Source: Azadirachta indica (lineage: Eukaryota > Streptophyta > Magnoliopsida > Sapindales > Meliaceae). From it: 64,000 nt of DNA. Shown here piece by piece: positions 61,643-64,000 of this stretch (position 1 is its first letter; each line of letters begins with the position of its first letter). The notes beneath the pieces are model-generated. The model was not told where the DNA came from. It did no database searches and saw only the letters and a program-made list of their open reading frames with translations. The position numbers and the translations under genes were made by a program. The stretch lies in contig CM040452.1 of assembly GCA_022749755.1 (NCBI GenBank), positions 20,912,350 to 20,976,349 of the forward strand. The letters are read 5' to 3'.

Positions 61643-62637
61643 CATATTGGCCTCTTAGTTACATAGGTTTCTGGCTCAGTTTAATAAAATTCATATATTA
61701 AACTGGTGTTAACAGGTCAGGGAAGCTAAAGCTGTAACAATTTATCATCAACTGCCATCAACACCAACTTTAGAAAGGTAATGTAAAGGCCAGATACATA
61801 TTGACTGTTGAGTTGCTGTAGGTCAGGTTTTCGGAAAAAAACACTATTTAGCGGTAATACAAATGAATACAAGTTTTCAAGTATGCAGAATTAAGTTATT
61901 TAAGAGTCTTGAGTAATTGTTGTAATATGTAAGATCCATGTTATTTTGGATCCAAAGATGAAAATGCCATGTTGAAGGCATCAAATATATTTCCAGAATC
62001 TTCATAAATGAGTCTGAACTTGTCCTGGAGATGAGAAAATCTTCATAGACCAATTTTGAAGCTTATATTTGAGGCGCTTACCCCATCAAAAAGCATAGAT
62101 TATGTTAGAGATTAATATTGTAGAGATTAATATTGTAGAGAGCATATTTATTATATTTTTATTAGACAACCTGTTACAGAAGAAGATGAATGTGTACATA
62201 CATTTATCCAATAAAAAAATAATGTGTATTTTTCCTTTTTATTATTATTATTATACTATTATTATTATTATTATATATAACATGATTTTTTCCCTATGGG
62301 TGTGGGAAGCTCTATTGATTGACTGTCAATAACAATCAAAATCTTCTTACCCTACTTAAAAATGTCATAATATTAAATTAAAATTGGCCACACACAGAAT
62401 TTCAAAAACCTAATCAAATCACTTTAAATTAGGTTTAAAAATGAAATTGACATTAGCAACCATATCAATTCTGTACATCAATAAATCAAATTAAGATTAA
62501 TAAGTGTAAAGATTCAAACAGATGACAAGTATCATCTTAGAAAATACACACAAATAATTGGTTTTGAGACTTCTGTCTTCCTTGTATCAAAATCAAAAGA
62601 AGACACCAATAATGATATCATAATTATCTCAAACAAA
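61643..62637. other. Convergent 3' region of ERO1 and the kinesin gene
   Basis: An exon-like segment (about 61716-61779), bounded by AACAG and a GTAATG donor, may be an untranslated or alternative ERO1 exon. A (TTA)n microsatellite lies at 62240-62274. Nothing else is recognised. Confidence 0.5.
62240..62274 (+). repeat. (TTA)n microsatellite
   Basis: Two runs of ATT/TTA triplets with one interruption. Confidence 0.85.
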
Positions 62638-63965
62638 TCAAATTGTCCTGCCAACTGTTCCAATATTCCAGCCTCTTTCTTTGTCCTTTTGACTCTGCTT
62701 CTGCTGAATTTCTTTTGTTCCCGCTCTTCTTCCACCACCCAGCAACACTCTGTGTGCCATCCTTCCTCTGCTTCCTATCGAAACTCGAACTTTCTCCATC
62801 CCAACATTCACACCACCCCTTCTGAAGTGATGGGGCATTGGAGATTTCATCTGCATTTTCTTTTGAAGACTTCTTCTTAGCATGCTGCTCATCAGCTTCT
62901 TTCCCCCACTTTTTACACCTTTAGGACTATTACAATGTATTATCTGTTCAGGCAAGCACTCATCAATTAACTCTTCTTTCTCGTCAATTTCACATGGTGG
63001 CAATGAGAACAATGCTGGCGTCAGCTGAGATGAGGTTGGTGCACTTGGGAGTGGAATCAGAGAGTTGCGTCTGGGAGCTGATGTCAATGGTATTCGCTTG
63101 GCAGCTGTGCAAATGGAAGCCCTTCCAGTCCTCTTTGGCAATCTTGGTTGTTCAGCCATATCAGGGTTGTTTTCCTTTTCCATGGGATTGATGTACTTGA
63201 CTAAACCATCTGTTGGAGGAAGAAATATTGAAGGTTTATAGCTGTTGTTCTCCATTAGTGGACGCGTAGGATTTCCTTGATCTTTGATTATTGTCATACT
63301 TGCTGGTTCACTGGAACTCTTGTTGTTGCTTCCAGGCAATCTATTTGCAAGTGGCGGCCTCGATGGTGCAGTACTTACCTCATCTTGTTGTTTCAGATGT
63401 TGTTCAGCTATCTTTGTGTCTACATGCTGACGGGCAAGCTTCCTCTCAACTAGAAGTTGTGATTCAAGTTCCTTTACCTACAACATTTGCCAGATAAGAA
63501 GCATAAGTTTTCACGTGAGCAAAGAAGAAAAACATAAAAGACAACTTTGGCAACAAAGTTTCCTGAGTAATACCTTGTCTTGCAGGTTCTTAATTTTAAG
63601 GTCTTTTTCTTTTATCTTCGAGTCTAGTCCATGGACTGTTTCCTCCATCTTCCTGCTCTGCATCTCTTTGCTCTTTAAGTCTTGCTTTGTTTTCTCAACC
63701 TTACAACAAAAACATTAAAAGTTTTTGGAAAACAAAGTTTCATTAGTAATTTAAGAAAGGATCATATGTACATAGATATTGTGTGAATAATTCATTTTTA
63801 CCATTTGTTTGTATCTCAGAAGTTCAGAAGTGTCTAACTGCTTCTTTGCTGGACCCAACTCTACCCCTCTTACTCTACTGGCAAAGTTCAGTGAGCACAA
63901 GGTCTCACTGAGGTCATTCTCATTAGGACTGATCTGTACAAACATGAGCGTCTTTGAATCTCCCC
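62638..63965 (-). CDS. KIN-14 kinesin, C-terminal part (cut by the window edge)
   Basis: Three exons are visible on the minus strand: 63965-63802, 63699-63574 and 63477-62638 (stop). The first holds the end of the kinesin motor domain, [38 protein letters not shown], where the SKT-MF-QISP and NFA-RVR blocks are diagnostic. A coiled coil follows ([40 protein letters not shown]). The last 230 residues are a basic, Pro/Ser-rich tail with RRSLQKKMQ and [19 protein letters not shown] motor followed by such a tail points to plant KIN-14 minus-end-directed kinesins, perhaps the malectin-domain clade that includes Arabidopsis At1g72250. The upstream exons lie beyond the window. Confidence 0.9.
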
Positions 63966-64000
63966 CTGACAAACATAAATCCACTCATCAGGTTCTGAAA

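Noticed and set aside
62643..63497. Plus-strand open frames in the kinesin region
   Set aside because: They are shadows of the minus-strand kinesin tail exon.
1..64000. CRISPR arrays, bacterial operons, integrated viruses or full-length LTR retrotransposons
   Set aside because: No repeat-spacer pattern, no reverse transcriptase or integrase motifs and no viral genes were seen.

Overview
The window looks like nuclear DNA of a dicot plant. It is AT-rich between genes, its genes carry many GT-AG introns, and the products are typical of land plants: a NAC factor, PsbR, chloroplast RecA, a P-class PPR protein and a receptor-like protein. A woody rosid such as Citrus would fit, but I cannot prove the genus from sequence alone. 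I resolved eleven protein-coding genes (nine spliced, with exon boundaries kept in frame throughout, and two intronless), one partial gene at the right edge and one broken gene. No virus, toxin gene, CRISPR array or convincing tRNA gene was seen.

Layout. 240-1090: a non-coding transcription unit with a site II/telo-box/TATA promoter, followed by at least two well-formed box C/D snoRNAs and two weaker candidates. 1100-6650: a long gene-poor stretch with microsatellites, a possible old MITE and a short telomere-like repeat. 7124-8290 (-): a DUF1645 protein. 10529-17040 (+): a METTL25-like methyltransferase with an AT-rich inverted repeat just upstream and a tRNA-derived SINE in intron 5. 18473-18663: a 63-bp tandem repeat. 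20410-23892 (+): a NAC1-type transcription factor with a miR164 target site. 25077-29377 (+): plastid RecA (RECA1). 29916-31438 (-): photosystem II PsbR. 33269-35266 (-): an intronless PPR protein. 35697-38892 (-): a renalase-like FAD oxidoreductase. 42349-44520 (+): a CRPK1-like cytoplasmic kinase. 45180-48136 (-): a decayed receptor-like protein, with its upstream region tandemly duplicated. 51519-56422 (+): a membrane-anchored DnaJ protein. 57902-61642 (+): ERO1. 62638 to the right edge (-): the C-terminus of a KIN-14 kinesin.

The genes do not form a pathway. What connects them is ancestry. From memory of Arabidopsis, the DUF1645, RECA1, PSBR and DnaJ genes are neighbours near At1g79030-At1g79060. 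The methyltransferase, CRPK1 and a second DnaJ copy lie near At1g16650-At1g16680, and ERO1 and a KIN-14 kinesin lie near At1g72250-At1g72280. This window therefore seems to keep, in one piece, a block that was duplicated and partly lost in Arabidopsis.

I found no clearly new biological system. The most rewarding item is the uncatalogued-looking snoRNA cluster at the left end, including one guide with near-perfect complementarity to a conserved 25S rRNA segment but a mismatch exactly at the predicted methylation site.
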